64,000 bases of DNA from positions 496,001-560,000 of the forward strand of contig NZ_SMZP01000003.1 in the NCBI RefSeq assembly GCF_013181195.1, in the 5' to 3' direction. Shown in pieces: positions 1-8,499 of the stretch. The notes below the pieces were generated by a model. It saw only the letters and a program-made list of their open reading frames with translations, did no database searches and had not been told where the DNA came from. How positions within the stretch are numbered: the first letter of the stretch is position 1; each line of letters opens with the position of its first letter. Position numbers and translations under genes: made by a program. The stretch is from Caulobacter sp. RHG1 (GTDB lineage: Bacteria; Pseudomonadota; Alphaproteobacteria; Caulobacterales; Caulobacteraceae).

Positions 1-27
1 GGCTTTCGCCGGGGAGACGGGCGGGGG

Positions 28-1080
28 TTACAGCCCCAGTCGCCGCGCCCGTCCCGCGATCATCAGCGCCAGGCGTTCGGAGATCAGCTGATCGGGCGAA
101 CCCGAGGTCTTGCACGCACGGTCGGCGGTCAGGATCTCGCCCTGGATGTCGAGGATGGCTTCCAGGTTCCAGGCTCGAGCCTGACGCAAGAACTCACGCT
201 CCTGTTTCCAGAAGACGCCGGACGCCTTGGCGGCGGCCTGCAGGTCGACGCCATTCTTGTGCAGGGTGAGCACACGACGGAGCCGGCCGAGATAATAGCC
301 CATGGCCCGCACAGCGGCCGGACCGCCTTCGCCCTCTGCCGCAGCGCGACGCAGGGCGGCCTGGGCCGCGCCAACCTTGCCGCCGAACGCATCGGCGGCG
401 GCGTCGCTGAGCGAGGCTTCAGGCTCGACGCCGAGGAAGTCGGTCAGATCGGCGGCGGTAGCGTTGACGCCGCTGTTAGGGCCCAGATAGAGCGCCAGGC
501 GCTCGATTTCGGCCCGAGCGACGCCGCGCTCCTTGGGCAGGCGCGAGACGAACAGGTCCAGGGCCTCGCCGTTCAGGCTGACCTTGTCGTTGGCCAGCAG
601 ATCGCGGGTCATGCGGGCCAGGTCGCCTGCTTCATCTTCATAACAAGGGATGACGGCGCAGCCGTTGGCCTTCTCGCCGACCTTGCGCAGCTGGGAGTCG
701 CGCCCCAGAGCTCCAGCCTCGACCAGGAAGAAGGCGTCGGGGTTCAAGAGGCCCTCGACGTGACGGGTCAGGGCCTCGGCAGCCTGCTTGTCGGGACCGG
801 CCTTCTCGCCATTCAGGCGCAAGCGCACCAAGCGACGGCCGCCCATCAGCGACATGGCCGACAGCTCGTCCTCCAGCTTGGCGGGATCGGCGTCCAGGTC
901 GCCGTCGGTCAGCTGGGCGGTGTCGAAGGGGTCGTCAGGGCGCTCGACGACGCGCTTGGCCAGGGCGTTGGCGCGATCGCGCACCACGCCACGGTCCTTG
1001 CCGTACAGCACCACGGCCCGGATGTCCGGGGTCGGCTCCCGCAGGAAGCGCTCGACGTCCGGACGCTTGGACAGGATCAT
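28..1080 (-). CDS. holA: DNA polymerase III delta subunit
   Basis: This 350-residue protein is the clamp-loader delta subunit, which opens the beta sliding clamp so that it can be placed on DNA. The length fits the family, and the N-terminal region reads as the delta AAA+ domain (VVLYGKDRGVVRDRANALA, in place of a true Walker A), followed by the helical lid and collar region. It is the last gene of a minus-strand run leuS-lptE-holA, with only 6 bases after lptE. This order is common in alphaproteobacteria, where the run usually lies next to parB. Family knowledge therefore predicts parB just left of the window, but this cannot be seen. Confidence 0.93.
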   Translation of the reverse strand: MILSKRPDVERFLREPTPDIRAVVLYGKDRGVVRDRANALAKRVVERPDDPFDTAQLTDGDLDADPAKLEDELSAMSLMGGRRLVRLRLNGEKAGPDKQAAEALTRHVEGLLNPDAFFLVEAGALGRDSQLRKVGEKANGCAVIPCYEDEAGDLARMTRDLLANDKVSLNGEALDLFVSRLPKERGVARAEIERLALYLGPNSGVNATAADLTDFLGVEPEASLSDAAADAFGGKVGAAQAALRRAAAEGEGGPAAVRAMGYYLGRLRRVLTLHKNGVDLQAAAKASGVFWKQEREFLRQARAWNLEAILDIQGEILTADRACKTSGSPDQLISERLALMIAGRARRLGL

Positions 1081-1086
1081 CGCTGA

Positions 1087-1587
1087 TTAGGCCGGTTTAC
1101 GGCCCGCCAGCCAGGTGGCGAGCTCCAGCTGGATCTTGCGGGCCACCTCGACCGCAGCGCGCTCCTGGCCGTCGTTCTGAGCCGCGATGGCCGCATAGGG
1201 CTGGTCGGCTGAGTCGTAGGTCACGGACACTTCCGTATAGCCCTTGTGAACCTCGCCAGAGGTCTTGGTGTCGACCAGCGTCCAGGTCACCGCCATCCGC
1301 AGTTCGTAGCGGTTGGCGTTGTTGTCCAGCCGGACGCCGCGCGCGAAGCGCTGCTCGTTGATGGCGTAGGACAGATGATAGGCCGCGGGCGATCCCTGGC
1401 GATAGGCCAAGGCGTCGTCCAGCTTCTCGCGCAGCAGGTAGCCGCCGCGGCCCTCGGACGCGATCGGCTGGATGCTGGAGAGCCCGCCCTCGACACCGGG
1501 GCGACCGTACAGCGGCGTGAAGCCGGCACAGGCCGAGAGTGTCAGGGTCGAAAGCGAGAGGGCGCAGACCGCCAGGAAGCGTTTCAT
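1087..1587 (-). CDS. lptE: LPS assembly lipoprotein LptE
   Basis: This 166-residue protein is the outer-membrane lipoprotein that plugs LptD during lipopolysaccharide insertion. The N terminus is a lipoprotein signal peptide with lipobox LSAC at about residues 16-19, followed by GFTPLYGRPG, the start seen in alphaproteobacterial LptE. The rest has the expected small alpha/beta LptE composition. It sits between leuS (5 bases upstream) and holA (6 bases downstream) on the same strand, so the three genes are almost certainly co-transcribed. The family is weakly conserved, and the call leans on both the N-terminal pattern and the conserved gene order. Confidence 0.88.
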   Translation of the reverse strand: MKRFLAVCALSLSTLTLSACAGFTPLYGRPGVEGGLSSIQPIASEGRGGYLLREKLDDALAYRQGSPAAYHLSYAINEQRFARGVRLDNNANRYELRMAVTWTLVDTKTSGEVHKGYTEVSVTYDSADQPYAAIAAQNDGQERAAVEVARKIQLELATWLAGRKPA

Positions 1588-1592
1588 CTGTA

Positions 1593-4178
1593 TCAGTTGG
1601 CCACGATGTTGATGATGCGGTCCTTCACCACGATCACCTTGCGGACCGTGAGGCCCTCAAGGTGAGCCATGACGTTGGGATCCGCCAGCGCGATTTTCTG
1701 GACTTCGTCGTCCGGGGCGCCGGCCTTGACCTTCACCTCGCCGCGACGCTTGCCGTTGATCTGGATCGGCAGGACGCGTTCGTCGTCCGCGGCCAGGGCC
1801 GGATCGGCCTTGGGCCAGGGGGCGTCGACGACCATGCCTTCGCCGCCGACCTTGGCCCAGGCTTCCTCGGCCAGGTGAGGCGTGAAGGGCGAGACCAGGC
1901 GGGCCAGGATGTTCAGGGCCTCGGCGCGGGCCGCCAGAACAGCTTCTGAAGCGCCTTCGGCCGGCGCGGCCTTCAGGGCGTTCAGGAACTCGTACAGGCG
2001 CGCCACGCCGCTGTTGAAGCGGAAGCCCTCGATGCTGTCGGTGACGTAGCCGATCAGCTTGTGGGCCGACTTGCGCAGGGCCACGGCCGCTTCGTCGCTG
2101 TCATCGTGGGCGAAGTCACCGGCCGGCTGGCCGTCGAACTCGTTCCACAGCCGGTGCGTGAAGCGCCAGCTGCCTTCGACGCCCGAGTTCGTCCACTGAA
2201 CGTCGCGCTCGGGCGGGCTGTCGGACATCACGAACAGGCGCGCTGAGTCGACGCCGTAGGCTTCGAAGATGTCCTCAGGCGCGACGACGTTCTTCTTCGA
2301 CTTCGACATCTTCTCGATGTCGCCGATGACGATCGGCGCGCCGGTCTTGGCGTGTTTGGCCGTGCGGGTGTTGCCCTCGGCGGTGATCACCACGTCCGCC
2401 GGCTCGACCCACTCGCCGGCCTCGCTCTTGTAGGCCTCGTGGGTGACCATGCCCTGGGTGAAGAGGCCAGCGAAGGGTTCCTCGACCGACAGCAGGCCCT
2501 CGTCCTTCAGGGCGCGGGTGATGAAGCGGGCATACAGCAGGTGCAGGATCGCGTGCTCGACGCCGCCGATATACTGGTCGACCGGCATCCAGTGGTCAGC
2601 CGCGTCCTTGCCCACCGGCTCGTCGGCCTGGGTGTCGGCGAAGCGGGCGAAGTACCAGCTGCTGTCGATGAAGGTGTCCAGCGTGTCGGTCTCGCGCTCG
2701 GCGCGGGCCCCGCACGACGGGCAGGTGGTGTGACGCCAGGTCGGATGGCGCAGCAGCGGGTTGCCCGGCTTGTCGAAGGTGACGTCGTCGGGCAGGGCGA
2801 CCGGCAGTTGGTCTTCCGGCACCGGCACGACGCCGCAGGCCTGGCAGTGGACGACCGGGATCGGGCAGCCCCAATAGCGCTGACGCGAAATGCCCCAGTC
2901 GCGCAGGCGGTAGACGGTCGCGCCCTGGCCCTGGCCTGCGCCTTCGATGCGCGCCACGGCCTCGGCCTTGGCGGTCTCGACGTCCATGCCGTCCAGGAAC
3001 TCGGAATTGAAGATCTTGCCGGGGCCGACATAGGCCTCCTTGCCGACCGCGAAGGTCGCCGGATCCTCGCCGTTCGGCAGCACCACCGGCTTGACCGGCA
3101 GGTCGTACTTGCGGGCGAAGTCCAGGTCGCGCTGGTCGTGAGCCGGGCAGGCGAAGATCGCGCCGGTGCCATAGTCCATCAGGATGAAGTTGGCGATCCA
3201 GACAGGCAGGGTGATCGACGGATCCAGCGGGTGCTGCACCCGCAGGCCGGTGTCGTAGCCCAGCTTCTCGGCGCTCTCGATCTCGGCCTCCGAGGTGCCG
3301 CCCTTGCGGCAGTCGGCGATGAACTGCTGGACGTCGGGGTTCTCGATGCCCAGGCGCTCGGCCAGCGGATGCTCGGGCGCGATGCCGACGAAGCTGGCGC
3401 CGAACAGGGTGTCGGGACGGGTCGTGTAGACCTCCAGGCCGTCGGCCATGCCGTCGGGGGCGTCACCGTCGAACTGGAACTTGAAGCGCAGGCCCTTGGA
3501 GCGGCCGATCCAGTTCTCCTGCATCAGGCGAACCTTGTCGGGCCAGCGGTCCAGGGTCTTCAGGCCGTCGATCAGGGCGTCGGCATAGTCGGTGATGCGC
3601 AGGAACCACTGGGTCAGCTTGCGCTTCTCAACCGTCGCGCCCGAGCGCCAGCCCTTGCCGTCGATGACCTGCTCGTTGGCCAGGACCGTCATGTCGACCG
3701 GGTCCCAGTTGACCGAGGCTTCCTTGCGATAGACCAGGCCGCGCTTCAGCAGACGCAGGAACCAGGCCTGCTGCTTGCCGTAGTATTCCGGGTCGCAGGT
3801 GGCGAACTCGCGCGCCCAGTCGACCGACAGGCCCAAGGCCTTCAACTGTTCGCGCATGGCGGCGATGTTGTCGTAGGTCCAGCCCTTGGGGTGGACGCCG
3901 CGCTCCATGGCGGCGTTCTCGGCCGGCATGCCGAAGGCGTCCCAGCCCATGGGATGCAGGACGTTGAAGCCCTGGGCGCGCTTGTAGCGGGCCACGACGT
4001 CGCCCATGGCGTAGTTGCGGACGTGGCCCATGTGGATGCGGCCCGACGGATACGGGAACATCTCGAGCACATAGTATTTCGGACGGCCGTCGTTGATCTC
4101 GCCGGTCTTGAAGACGTCGGCCTTGGCCCAGGCGTCACGCCATTTGGGCTCGGTGTCTTTGGGATTGTAACGGGCCAT
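1593..4178 (-). CDS. leuS: Leucine--tRNA ligase
   Basis: This class I aminoacyl-tRNA synthetase charges tRNA-Leu. The catalytic signatures are present: HMGH in [15 protein letters not shown] near residue 50 and KMSKS in the second half. A long editing (CP1) insertion lies between them, and an anticodon-binding domain is C-terminal. I place the start at the ATG giving [17 protein letters not shown] (861 residues). The reading frame extends 18 codons further upstream, but those residues ([10 protein letters not shown]...) do not resemble LeuRS N termini. It leads the leuS-lptE-holA run. Confidence 0.96.
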   Translation of the reverse strand: MARYNPKDTEPKWRDAWAKADVFKTGEINDGRPKYYVLEMFPYPSGRIHMGHVRNYAMGDVVARYKRAQGFNVLHPMGWDAFGMPAENAAMERGVHPKGWTYDNIAAMREQLKALGLSVDWAREFATCDPEYYGKQQAWFLRLLKRGLVYRKEASVNWDPVDMTVLANEQVIDGKGWRSGATVEKRKLTQWFLRITDYADALIDGLKTLDRWPDKVRLMQENWIGRSKGLRFKFQFDGDAPDGMADGLEVYTTRPDTLFGASFVGIAPEHPLAERLGIENPDVQQFIADCRKGGTSEAEIESAEKLGYDTGLRVQHPLDPSITLPVWIANFILMDYGTGAIFACPAHDQRDLDFARKYDLPVKPVVLPNGEDPATFAVGKEAYVGPGKIFNSEFLDGMDVETAKAEAVARIEGAGQGQGATVYRLRDWGISRQRYWGCPIPVVHCQACGVVPVPEDQLPVALPDDVTFDKPGNPLLRHPTWRHTTCPSCGARAERETDTLDTFIDSSWYFARFADTQADEPVGKDAADHWMPVDQYIGGVEHAILHLLYARFITRALKDEGLLSVEEPFAGLFTQGMVTHEAYKSEAGEWVEPADVVITAEGNTRTAKHAKTGAPIVIGDIEKMSKSKKNVVAPEDIFEAYGVDSARLFVMSDSPPERDVQWTNSGVEGSWRFTHRLWNEFDGQPAGDFAHDDSDEAAVALRKSAHKLIGYVTDSIEGFRFNSGVARLYEFLNALKAAPAEGASEAVLAARAEALNILARLVSPFTPHLAEEAWAKVGGEGMVVDAPWPKADPALAADDERVLPIQINGKRRGEVKVKAGAPDDEVQKIALADPNVMAHLEGLTVRKVIVVKDRIINIVAN

Positions 4179-4276
4179 CGGAAACCAGGTCTTGAATGCG
4201 GAAAGGCGCTCCAGGGAGCGCGGCCGCGTCAAGTTAAGCGGTTTCGCGGCCGGAGCGCGCAGAAAGATAGGGCGTC

Positions 4277-4305
4277 AGGGTCCCCTTCGCCGGGAAGAGG
4301 ACCCT
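4277..4305 (-). terminator. Hairpin after the DUF3576 lipoprotein gene
   Basis: A 7-bp perfect stem (AGGGTCC at 4277-4283, GGACCCT at 4299-4305) with a 15-base loop lies just past the stop codon of the minus-strand lipoprotein gene and before leuS. There is no clear T-tract, so it could be a weak terminator, an mRNA-stabilising hairpin, or a fragment of the GC-rich intergenic palindromes found elsewhere in this window. Confidence 0.35.
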
Positions 4306-4313
4306 TAGGGGCC

Positions 4314-4808
4314 TTAGCCCCGGATGTTCGAAAGTCGAAGCTGACGCGCGCGGGTCAGGATCGCGTTCTCGATGTCGGTGGCGGTCTGGGGCGCGACTTC
4401 GGTGTCGACCCAGTTACCGTTCATGTCCTTGGCCTGCTTGAACACCGTGACGTTCAGGCCGTCGGCGCGCAGGCGGGTGTCGAGGATGTAGACCGTCGCC
4501 TTGAAGCGCTCGGCCGGGGTCTCGGGGCTGATGTACCAGTCGGTGACGATCACGCCGCCGTACGGGTCGGCCGAGGCCAGCGGCATGAAGTTCAGGGTGT
4601 CGAGGCTGGCGCGCCACAGATAGCCGTTGACGCCGATCGAGGCTTCGGGAGCCGTGGCCTTCTTGCCGCCGATGCCCAGGAAACCCTTCTTCTCGCCTTC
4701 GGCGGAGAACGACTTGGGGCTGCTGCCGCAAGCCGCCACGCCCAGCATGGACAGAGCCAGGACGCCCGCGGCGACGCCGCGCATCACAGACCCACGCTCA
4801 AACGCCAT
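4314..4808 (-). CDS. DUF3576 domain lipoprotein
   Basis: This is an outer-membrane or periplasmic lipoprotein of unknown function, 164 residues from the chosen ATG (MAFERGSVMRG). That ATG follows a GGAGCGAGG ribosome-binding site; a further in-frame start lies five codons upstream. The signal peptide ends in a lipobox (GVAAC, Cys near residue 27). The mature part has the DUF3576 pattern: IGVNGYLWRASLDTLNFMPL, then ADPYGGVIVTDWY and a C-terminal alpha/beta segment. The family is mostly alphaproteobacterial and co-occurs with leuS, holA and lptE, which suggests an envelope-assembly role by association. It is divergent from ntrZ across a region with three GANTC sites. Confidence 0.88.
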   Translation of the reverse strand: MAFERGSVMRGVAAGVLALSMLGVAACGSSPKSFSAEGEKKGFLGIGGKKATAPEASIGVNGYLWRASLDTLNFMPLASADPYGGVIVTDWYISPETPAERFKATVYILDTRLRADGLNVTVFKQAKDMNGNWVDTEVAPQTATDIENAILTRARQLRLSNIRG

Positions 4809-4935
4809 AGTACCTCGCTCCAAATGTCTCGCCGGCGCGGCTAACGCATTCCTGGCGCGCTCCCGCGGCCGGGAGCCGGTCTATAGCATGGCTGCGTCGC
4901 CTCAAAACAGGAATCGCGTGACCTCGTCGCAACAG

Positions 4936-4958
4936 GACTCGATTGAATCATATGATTC
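4936..4958. promoter_or_regulatory. Cluster of three GANTC (CcrM) sites with a 14-bp palindrome
   Basis: GACTC (4936-4940), GAATC (4945-4949) and GATTC (4954-4958) lie within 23 bp. The last two are the arms of the perfect palindrome GAATCATATGATTC. GANTC is the target of the cell-cycle adenine methyltransferase CcrM, and in Caulobacter such sites in promoters couple transcription to methylation state and GcrA. The cluster lies in the divergent intergenic region between the DUF3576 lipoprotein gene and ntrZ. The sites are seen directly; the regulatory role is inferred. Confidence 0.55.
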
Positions 4959-5078
4959 AGTGGGAACGGGGACCGATGTGCGGTTGACCGCGTTCCAGCC
5001 AAGCCTTTAATCGCAACGTAAGGGGCTCGTTCCTATATGGGATGGGTGGGGACAACTGAGTATGGGCGGCGAGTAGCG

Positions 5079-5489
5079 ATGGTCGCGACGCGTTTCTTCT
5101 TGGCGGGGGCTGCCGCGCTGATCCTGACGGGATCGGCCGCGACCGCGTTCGCGCAGGCCAAGCCGCATGCCGTGACGCCTGACTTCAGCGTCAAGAACGA
5201 CTTCACCAGCGCCGCTGCCGGGGTCCAGTATCCGCAGGACGAGAAGCGCGCCCTGCGTTGGGACGCCAAGAAGGGCCGCTGGGGTCTGAAGCTGGACCTC
5301 GACCAGCCCTCGAGCCGTGAAATGGAACTGCAGGACGTGCAAGCCGGCGCCTACTTCAAGGTGACGCCGTCGATCCGCGTCGGCGGCGCCGTGGCCCTGG
5401 GCGAACGCAACCCGGCCCTGGCTGCCCGCAAGGCCGAGCCGACGGAAGCCGCGCCGCGCGTGCGTCTCGAGACCGCGTTCAAGTTCTAA
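5079..5489 (+). CDS. ntrZ: NtrZ-family periplasmic regulator
   Basis: NtrZ is a small periplasmic protein that in Caulobacter acts on the periplasmic side of the histidine kinase NtrY to restrain it. From the chosen ATG (MVATRFFLAGAA) the product is 136 residues with a clear Sec signal peptide ending AFAQA near residue 27. A 14-codon upstream extension in the same frame (MGWVGTTEYGRR) would spoil the signal peptide and is rejected. The mature part has a WGLKLDLDQP segment and a C-terminal VRLETAFKF, which looks like a beta-strand ending. It converges on thiE with stop codons overlapping. The name rests on recalled family similarity. Confidence 0.75.
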   Translation: MVATRFFLAGAAALILTGSAATAFAQAKPHAVTPDFSVKNDFTSAAAGVQYPQDEKRALRWDAKKGRWGLKLDLDQPSSREMELQDVQAGAYFKVTPSIRVGGAVALGERNPALAARKAEPTEAAPRVRLETAFKF

Positions 5490-6097
5490 CCCGCAAGGGC
5501 CTCCACAGCCGCCAGGCCGACGACCCCGCTGCCCGTGAGCTGCGAGACGGTTTCCGCGCGCACGCCGCCTAGCGCATAGACGGGCAGGGCGGTGGCCGAA
5601 ACCAGCACGCTCAGGCCGTCGATCCCCAATGGAACACCCGCCGACGGACTGTTGCTGGGAAAGACCGGCGAGACGACGACCGCATCGGCCCCAGCTTGCT
5701 CGGCGGCGCTGACCGCGGGCTGACCGTGCGCAGCGGTCGTGATCAGCCAGGCCGGACGGCCCTCTCTCAGCCGGGGGATCTGGTCCGCCATCCGCTCAGG
5801 AACATGCAGGCCATCCGCGCGGATCGCCTCAGCCAGCTCTGCTTCGGCCCCGGCCAGCAGCAGCAGGCCACGGGTGTCGGCGATCGCGCGCAGGCGGAGA
5901 CCCTGTTGGATCGCCTCGCCGGCGCCGAAGGCCCGGAAGACGATCCCCGCCCCGCGCGGCAGGCGTTCGGCGACGGCTTCGGGGCTTTGCACCCGAGCCG
6001 GATCGGTGAAGAACAACAGGTTGGGCAGGGTGACCCCGCGCACGGTCCTTGGCGGAAAGGTCGCCGCCGTCCTAGACAGGACCTCCAGTTCGCTCAC
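5486..6097 (-). CDS. thiE: Thiamine phosphate synthase family protein
   Basis: ThiE joins HMP pyrophosphate to the thiazole phosphate to make thiamine phosphate. The (beta/alpha)8 fold is recognisable from LPNLLFFTDPARV at the first strand through ADAVVVSPVFPSNSPSAG (phosphate and magnesium loop) to VYALGGVRAETV near the C terminus. Start selection is difficult. The open frame runs over 500 bases further, into yggS on the other strand. I chose a GTG giving VSELEVLSRTA (203 residues); GTG codons at 6106 and 6043 are alternatives, and none has a good ribosome site. Some members of this branch may be ThiE-like rather than true ThiE. Confidence 0.72.
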   Translation of the reverse strand: MSELEVLSRTAATFPPRTVRGVTLPNLLFFTDPARVQSPEAVAERLPRGAGIVFRAFGAGEAIQQGLRLRAIADTRGLLLLAGAEAELAEAIRADGLHVPERMADQIPRLREGRPAWLITTAAHGQPAVSAAEQAGADAVVVSPVFPSNSPSAGVPLGIDGLSVLVSATALPVYALGGVRAETVSQLTGSGVVGLAAVEALAG

Positions 6098-6121
6098 GCC
6101 GTCCACGCCGGGTTTGTCTCC

Positions 6122-6775
6122 ATGTCTCAAGCGCTTGCCGATATCCGAGTCCGCATAGCCGACGCCGAGGCCCGCGCGGACCGCCCGACGGGCGCGGTGA
6201 CTCTGGTGGCCGTGTCCAAGACCCAGCCCTGGGAACATATCGCGCCCGTGCTCGACGCGGGACAGAAAGTGTTCGGCGAGAACCGCGTCCAGGAAGCCAT
6301 GGAGCGCTGGGGCGACCGCCGAGAGGGTCTGGAGCTGCGCCTGATTGGTCCGTTGCAGACCAACAAGGCCCGGGATGCGGTGGCGTTCTTCGATGTCATC
6401 GAGACGGTCGACCGCGAGAAGCTGGCCCGCGTTCTGGCCGAAGAGATCCAGCGCGCCGGCAAGGCCCCACGCCTCTATGTCCAGGTCAACACCGGCGAGG
6501 AAGACCAGAAGGCGGGGATCGCGCCGAGCGAGGCCGACGCCTTCATCGCCGCCTGCCGGACGACCTATGGCCTCACTGTCGAGGGCCTGATGTGTATCCC
6601 GCCGTTCGACCAGGACCCCGCGCCGCACTTCGCCCTGCTGAAGGCGATCGCCCTGGCCAACGGGGTCGAAAAGCTGTCGATGGGCATGAGCGACGACTTC
6701 GAGATCGCCATCGAACAGGGCGCGACGTCGGTGCGGGTCGGTTCGGCGATCTTCGGCCGCCGCGATTACGCCTAG
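6122..6775 (+). CDS. YggS-family pyridoxal phosphate homeostasis protein
   Basis: This 217-residue PLP-binding protein has a single alanine-racemase-like TIM barrel and helps balance vitamin B6 pools. The PLP lysine lies in VAVSKTQPWE near residue 35, followed by FGENRVQEA, the typical LIGPLQTNKA motif, and SMGMSDDFEIAIEQGATSVRVGSAIFG at the phosphate-binding end. The start ATG (MSQALADIRVRIADAE) fits the family length of 215-235; the longer open frame upstream is a shadow of thiE. It converges on the L,D-transpeptidase gene with a 4-base overlap. Confidence 0.93.
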   Translation: MSQALADIRVRIADAEARADRPTGAVTLVAVSKTQPWEHIAPVLDAGQKVFGENRVQEAMERWGDRREGLELRLIGPLQTNKARDAVAFFDVIETVDREKLARVLAEEIQRAGKAPRLYVQVNTGEEDQKAGIAPSEADAFIAACRTTYGLTVEGLMCIPPFDQDPAPHFALLKAIALANGVEKLSMGMSDDFEIAIEQGATSVRVGSAIFGRRDYA

Positions 6776-7281
6776 TCCGCCACGATCTCGACCGCGTCGC
6801 CCGGCTGGGCGGCGGCCAGCACGGCCTCGATGTCCTCGCGCGCCAGAGCTACGCAGCCCTCCGTGCCTGGATAGCCGTCGCGGGCCAGGTGCATGAAGAT
6901 GGCGGAGCCCATCCCGGGGATCGGCGGGTCGTCGTTGTGGCCCAGGATCACGACCAGGTCATAGACTTGGTCGTCGCGCCACATCCGCTCGGCGCTGGCC
7001 GGATAGGGCAGGGTGACGGGGCGGTTGTAGTTCGGATCGCTCGCCGCATCGCACCAGCCGTCCCGCGGCTGCGTCGCGCGGACAGGCAGGGCGGTCTTCG
7101 GACCGTCGGGATAGACGTCGGGCCGATACCAGACTTCGCGCATGACCCAGGCGCCCAGCGGGCTCTTGTTGTCGCCCTCGCGCTTGTCGGCGGCGGGCAG
7201 GGCGCCAGCCTTGCCGATCGCGCAGCGCAGAGTTCGGCCGTCGAGCTCGAAACGGCCGTTGGCATGGGCGCGGAAGGGCAT
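6772..7281 (-). CDS. L,D-transpeptidase catalytic domain (YkuD) protein
   Basis: This 169-residue protein is a compact YkuD-fold enzyme, the family that makes 3-3 peptidoglycan cross-links or anchors proteins to peptidoglycan. The catalytic block is visible: GHNDDPPIPGMGSAIFMH followed by YPGTEGCVAL, with the active-site Cys in EGCVAL, where the usual motif is SHGC. No signal peptide is visible from MPFRAHANGRFELDG, so it may be cytoplasmic or use another export route. Many alphaproteobacterial members of this branch look the same. The start is the ATG at 7281, and six codons further upstream are also open. Confidence 0.85.
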   Translation of the reverse strand: MPFRAHANGRFELDGRTLRCAIGKAGALPAADKREGDNKSPLGAWVMREVWYRPDVYPDGPKTALPVRATQPRDGWCDAASDPNYNRPVTLPYPASAERMWRDDQVYDLVVILGHNDDPPIPGMGSAIFMHLARDGYPGTEGCVALAREDIEAVLAAAQPGDAVEIVAD

Positions 7282-7356
7282 CGGCGGAGCTGCTCCCAAG
7301 ACTTATAACGTGGCCGGGGTTGTCCCGGGGGGCCGCAGCGGTGCATGTTTCGCCTT

Positions 7357-8043
7357 ATGGCGCAACGTAAGACCCTTCTGCTGATCGACGACGACGACGA
7401 CCTGCGCGGCGCCCTGGCCGAACAGCTGGCCCTGCACGAGGAGTTCGCGGTCAACGAGGCCGCCAGCGCCGGCGAGGGGGTGCGCCTGTCGCGCGAGCTC
7501 AAGCCGGACCTGATCCTGCTGGACGTCGACCTGCCTGACATGGACGGCCGCGAGGCCTGCCGTCTGATGCGCAAGAACGGCGTCACCGCGCCGGTGATCA
7601 TGCTGACGGCCGCCGCCAGCGACAGCGACACCATCCTGGGCCTGGAATCGGGCGCCAACGACTATGTCACCAAGCCTTTCCGCTTCGGCGTGCTGCTGGC
7701 CCGCATCCGCGCCCAGCTGCGCAGCTACGAGGCCTCTGAAGACGCGCTGTTCCGCATCGGCCCGTACGAATTCCGCCCGTCCGCCAAGCTGTTGGTCGAC
7801 GAGAAGCAGAAGAAGGTGCGGCTGACCGAGAAGGAAACCAACATCCTCAAGTACCTCTACCGCGCCGGCTCCAAGCCGGTGTCGCGGGAGGAACTGCTGA
7901 CCGAGGTCTGGGGCTACAACGCCGGGGTCACCACCCACACGCTGGAAACCCACGTCTACCGCCTTCGCCAGAAGATCGAACCCGATCCCGCCACGGCGCG
8001 GATCCTGATCACCGAGATGGGCGGCTATCGCCTGCAGCCGTGA
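7357..8043 (+). CDS. cenR: OmpR-family response regulator, probable CenR
   Basis: This 228-residue regulator has an N-terminal receiver (acidic pocket DDDDD at residues 11-15, phosphoacceptor Asp56 in LILLDVDLPD, Thr in IMLTAAAS, Lys in VTKPF) and a C-terminal winged helix (VRLTEKETNILKYL through THTLETHVYRLRQKI). It is an orphan with no kinase gene beside it. The N-terminal MAQRKTLLLIDDDDDLRGAL matches my recollection of Caulobacter CenR, the essential cell-envelope regulator phosphorylated by CenK, and the neighbourhood near leuS fits. If so, it controls envelope integrity genes. The start at the second Met is preferred over one 4 codons upstream. Confidence 0.78.
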   Translation: MAQRKTLLLIDDDDDLRGALAEQLALHEEFAVNEAASAGEGVRLSRELKPDLILLDVDLPDMDGREACRLMRKNGVTAPVIMLTAAASDSDTILGLESGANDYVTKPFRFGVLLARIRAQLRSYEASEDALFRIGPYEFRPSAKLLVDEKQKKVRLTEKETNILKYLYRAGSKPVSREELLTEVWGYNAGVTTHTLETHVYRLRQKIEPDPATARILITEMGGYRLQP

Positions 8044-8048
8044 CGTCC

Positions 8049-8069
8049 TCCCCGGCCAGCGCCGGGGGA
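8049..8069. terminator. GC hairpin between convergent genes
   Basis: A near-perfect 8-bp stem (TCCCCGGC with GCCGGGGGA) and a 4-base loop sit in the 33-bp gap between the convergent ends of the cenR gene and the HIT gene. It lacks a T-tract, so it is at best a weak bidirectional terminator. Confidence 0.4.
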
Positions 8070-8076
8070 AGCCTTG

Positions 8077-8499
8077 CTAAGGAAGCGCGTTGCGGGCCGC
8101 CGCGATCGGAGCCGCCAGGGTTTCGACCGTATAGGCGCTGGCCGGGCTATGCCCCCATACCGGCCCAGGCCAGGCCGGATCGTCCGCGCGTCGCCCGACC
8201 ACATGCACATGCAGCTGCGCGGTGACATTGCCCAGCGCCCCCACGTTCAGCTTGTCGATGGTCAGGCCCAGCACCGCGCCGACGGCGCGGACGGCGGTTC
8301 CGGCCAGGACGATCTCTTCCATCAGCTGGATGCGATGCGCGGTGTCCAGCTCCTCGATCTCGCGAAGGCCCGGCTGGCGCGGGATCAGCACCAGCCACGG
8401 ATAGCGGGCGTCGTCCTGCAGGCGCACCTCGCACAGCGGCAGATCGGCGACCTTGTGCGAGGTGACGACGAAGGCCGGATCGAGTTGGAAATCAGCCAC
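8077..8499 (-). CDS. HIT (histidine triad) family protein
   Basis: This 140-residue member of the histidine triad superfamily probably hydrolyses or transfers nucleotides from an unknown phosphoramidate or dinucleoside substrate. The triad region is QLHVHVVGR near residue 90, preceded by LTIDKLNVGALGNVTAQ; the spacing is H-x-H rather than a full H-x-H-x-H, as in several alphaproteobacterial HIT proteins. The start is a GTG (VADFQLDPAFVVTS) that overlaps the end of the upstream MaoC gene by 8 bases, which implies translational coupling. The longer ATG start would put 17 unrelated residues in front. Confidence 0.86.
   Translation of the reverse strand: MADFQLDPAFVVTSHKVADLPLCEVRLQDDARYPWLVLIPRQPGLREIEELDTAHRIQLMEEIVLAGTAVRAVGAVLGLTIDKLNVGALGNVTAQLHVHVVGRRADDPAWPGPVWGHSPASAYTVETLAAPIAAARNALP

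Noticed and set aside
2352..4844. 830-codon plus-strand open frame opposite leuS
   Set aside because: It is a GC-rich antisense shadow of a clear LeuRS gene with no family features.
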